From the NCBI RefSeq assembly GCF_006385685.1, contig NZ_VFRP01000006.1, positions 1 through 64,000 on the forward strand: a stretch of DNA of 64,000 nucleotides, written 5' to 3'. A model generated the notes under the pieces. It had not been told where the DNA came from. It made no database searches and saw nothing but the letters and a program-made list of their open reading frames with translations. Shown here one piece after another: positions 63,213 to 64,000 of the stretch. Positions within the stretch are counted from its first letter, which is position 1. The number at the start of each line of letters is the position of its first letter. Position numbers and translations under genes: made by a program. The DNA comes from Amaricoccus solimangrovi (GTDB lineage Bacteria > Pseudomonadota > Alphaproteobacteria > Rhodobacterales > Rhodobacteraceae).

Positions 63213-64000
63213 TCGAACGTGGCATGCGCCAGACGATCCTCGTCGCCGGCGGGGCCGGTTTCGTGGGATCGCATCTCTGCGAGAAACTGCTGTTGGAGGG
63301 GCATCGCGTGCTCTGTCTCGACAGCCTGCTCACCGGGACCATGGCCAATGTCGCGCCGCTCGTCGGGCATCCGGACTTCCAGTTCATCCGCCAGGACGTA
63401 AGCAAGCCCTTTCACGTCGCCGAGGAGATCACGCGGGTCTACAACCTCGCCTGCGCGGCTTCGCCGCCGCTCTATCAGGCGGATCCGGTGCATACGATGA
63501 TGACGAATGTCGTCGGCACCGAGGCGCTGCTGAGACTCGCCGCCATGAAGGGCGCGCGGCTCCTGCAGGCCTCGACGAGCGAGGTCTACGGTGATCCGGA
63601 GTGTCATCCGCAGGACGAGGCCTATTTCGGCCATGTGAACTGCACGGGCGTGCGCGCCTGCTACGACGAGGGCAAGCGCGCGGCGGAGACGCTCTGCTTC
63701 GACTATCGCCGGGCGGGGCGGGCGGATGTGCGCGTCGCGCGCATCTTCAACACCTATGGGCCGCGCATGCGGCCCGACGACGGCCGGATCGTCTCCAACA
63801 TGATCGTCCAGGCGCTCGCGGGCGCCGAGATGACGGTCTATGGCGACGGAACGCAGACCCGCTCCTTCTGCTTCGTCTCCGATCTCGTGGAAGGCCTCGT
63901 CGCGCTGATGGAGGTGGAGCCGGCGCCGGAGACGCCGGTGAACCTCGGCAATCCGGAGGAATTCACCATCAACGAGATCGCGCGCATCATCCATGCCGCG
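63209..64000 (+). CDS. UDP-glucuronate decarboxylase-like SDR, cut by the window end
   Basis: 264 residues visible and still open at the right edge. Rossmann motif AGGAGFVGSH, the NLACAASPPLYQADP segment, STSEVYGDPE, Tyr-x3-Lys in CYDEGKRAAE and FNTYGPRMRPDDGR fit UDP-xylose synthase. The usual NPIG before the catalytic Tyr is NCTG here. Likely product UDP-xylose, which would supply the transferases in this operon. GGAAGGA precedes the ATG, which lies in a 4-nt overlap. Confidence 0.83.
   Translation, partial: MIERGMRQTILVAGGAGFVGSHLCEKLLLEGHRVLCLDSLLTGTMANVAPLVGHPDFQFIRQDVSKPFHVAEEITRVYNLACAASPPLYQADPVHTMMTNVVGTEALLRLAAMKGARLLQASTSEVYGDPECHPQDEAYFGHVNCTGVRACYDEGKRAAETLCFDYRRAGRADVRVARIFNTYGPRMRPDDGRIVSNMIVQALAGAEMTVYGDGTQTRSFCFVSDLVEGLVALMEVEPAPETPVNLGNPEEFTINEIARIIHAA

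Noticed and set aside
1-64000. CRISPR arrays, tRNA or rRNA genes, transposases
   Set aside because: No repeat-spacer pattern, cloverleaf-like segment with CCA/GGTTC features, rRNA stretch or transposase motif was recognised on either strand.

Overview
The window is very GC-rich and gene-dense, with short or overlapping gene junctions. Its gene set points to an alphaproteobacterium of the Rhodobacterales type: a Rep_3 (RepB-type) replicon with divergent parAB, HWE-family histidine kinases, EcfG-like promoters, a BioMNY importer and a dimethylglycine dehydrogenase with a fused GcvT domain. A complete plasmid replication/partition module sits in the middle, so the window is best read as part of a plasmid or chromid. 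No rRNA, tRNA, CRISPR array, transposase or prophage gene was seen.

Left part (1-16.0 kb): nutrient scavenging. A 5'-truncated purU faces a dimethylglycine/sarcosine dehydrogenase across a strong bidirectional terminator. Then come two RpiR-type regulators, a complete polar amino-acid type ABC importer (binding protein, two permeases, ATPase), a third RpiR regulator in an operon with a nitrilase-family hydrolase, and, divergent from that pair, a complete dipeptide/nickel-type ABC importer with a double-ATPase fusion. Each regulator gene has its own palindrome upstream.

Centre (16.0-25.0 kb): parB and parA on the minus strand; an origin region of about 0.6 kb with two iteron groups, an AT-rich hairpin and repeated TTTAGAG boxes; and the Rep_3 initiator on the plus strand. 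Three 17-bp GGTTTCG-NNN-CGAAACC palindromes around parAB are candidate centromere (parS) sites. Directly after repB lies a bioM-bioN-bioY importer operon that continues into an acyl-CoA synthetase-like gene and a thiolase-like gene whose usual catalytic Cys and Asn are missing.

25-31 kb: a nitroreductase, an RND efflux pair (adaptor and pump, no outer-membrane channel) and a secreted protein of uncertain, possibly polysaccharide-lyase-like, type.

Right part (31.2-64 kb): a stress and envelope island. Ten promoters of the alphaproteobacterial general stress response (EcfG) type, GGAAC-N17/18-GTT (one with TGAAC), lie 26-110 bp upstream of genes and in the correct orientation. They precede an FdhF/YdeP-type oxidoreductase, topoisomerase IB, a BON/SWFGD protein, a YbdK-type ligase, a FUSC membrane protein, a hydrolase plus sorbosone dehydrogenase, Cu/Zn superoxide dismutase, a DUF2231/sorbosone dehydrogenase/CYP152-like P450 operon, a dehydrogenase pair, and a tightly overlapped glycan operon. 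Signalling genes of the same flavour sit among them: a large HWE kinase with a single-domain response regulator, a 56-residue NepR-like protein, a CRP-type regulator and a second HWE-type protein that has lost its phospho-acceptor histidine. The glycan operon has three sugar epimerase-type genes (one fused to a glycoside-hydrolase domain), one GT4 glycosyltransferase and three CgeB-like glycosyltransferases, and runs off the right edge. The most notable idea is that this island is a plasmid-borne general-stress regulon that includes a previously unlinked surface-glycan pathway.
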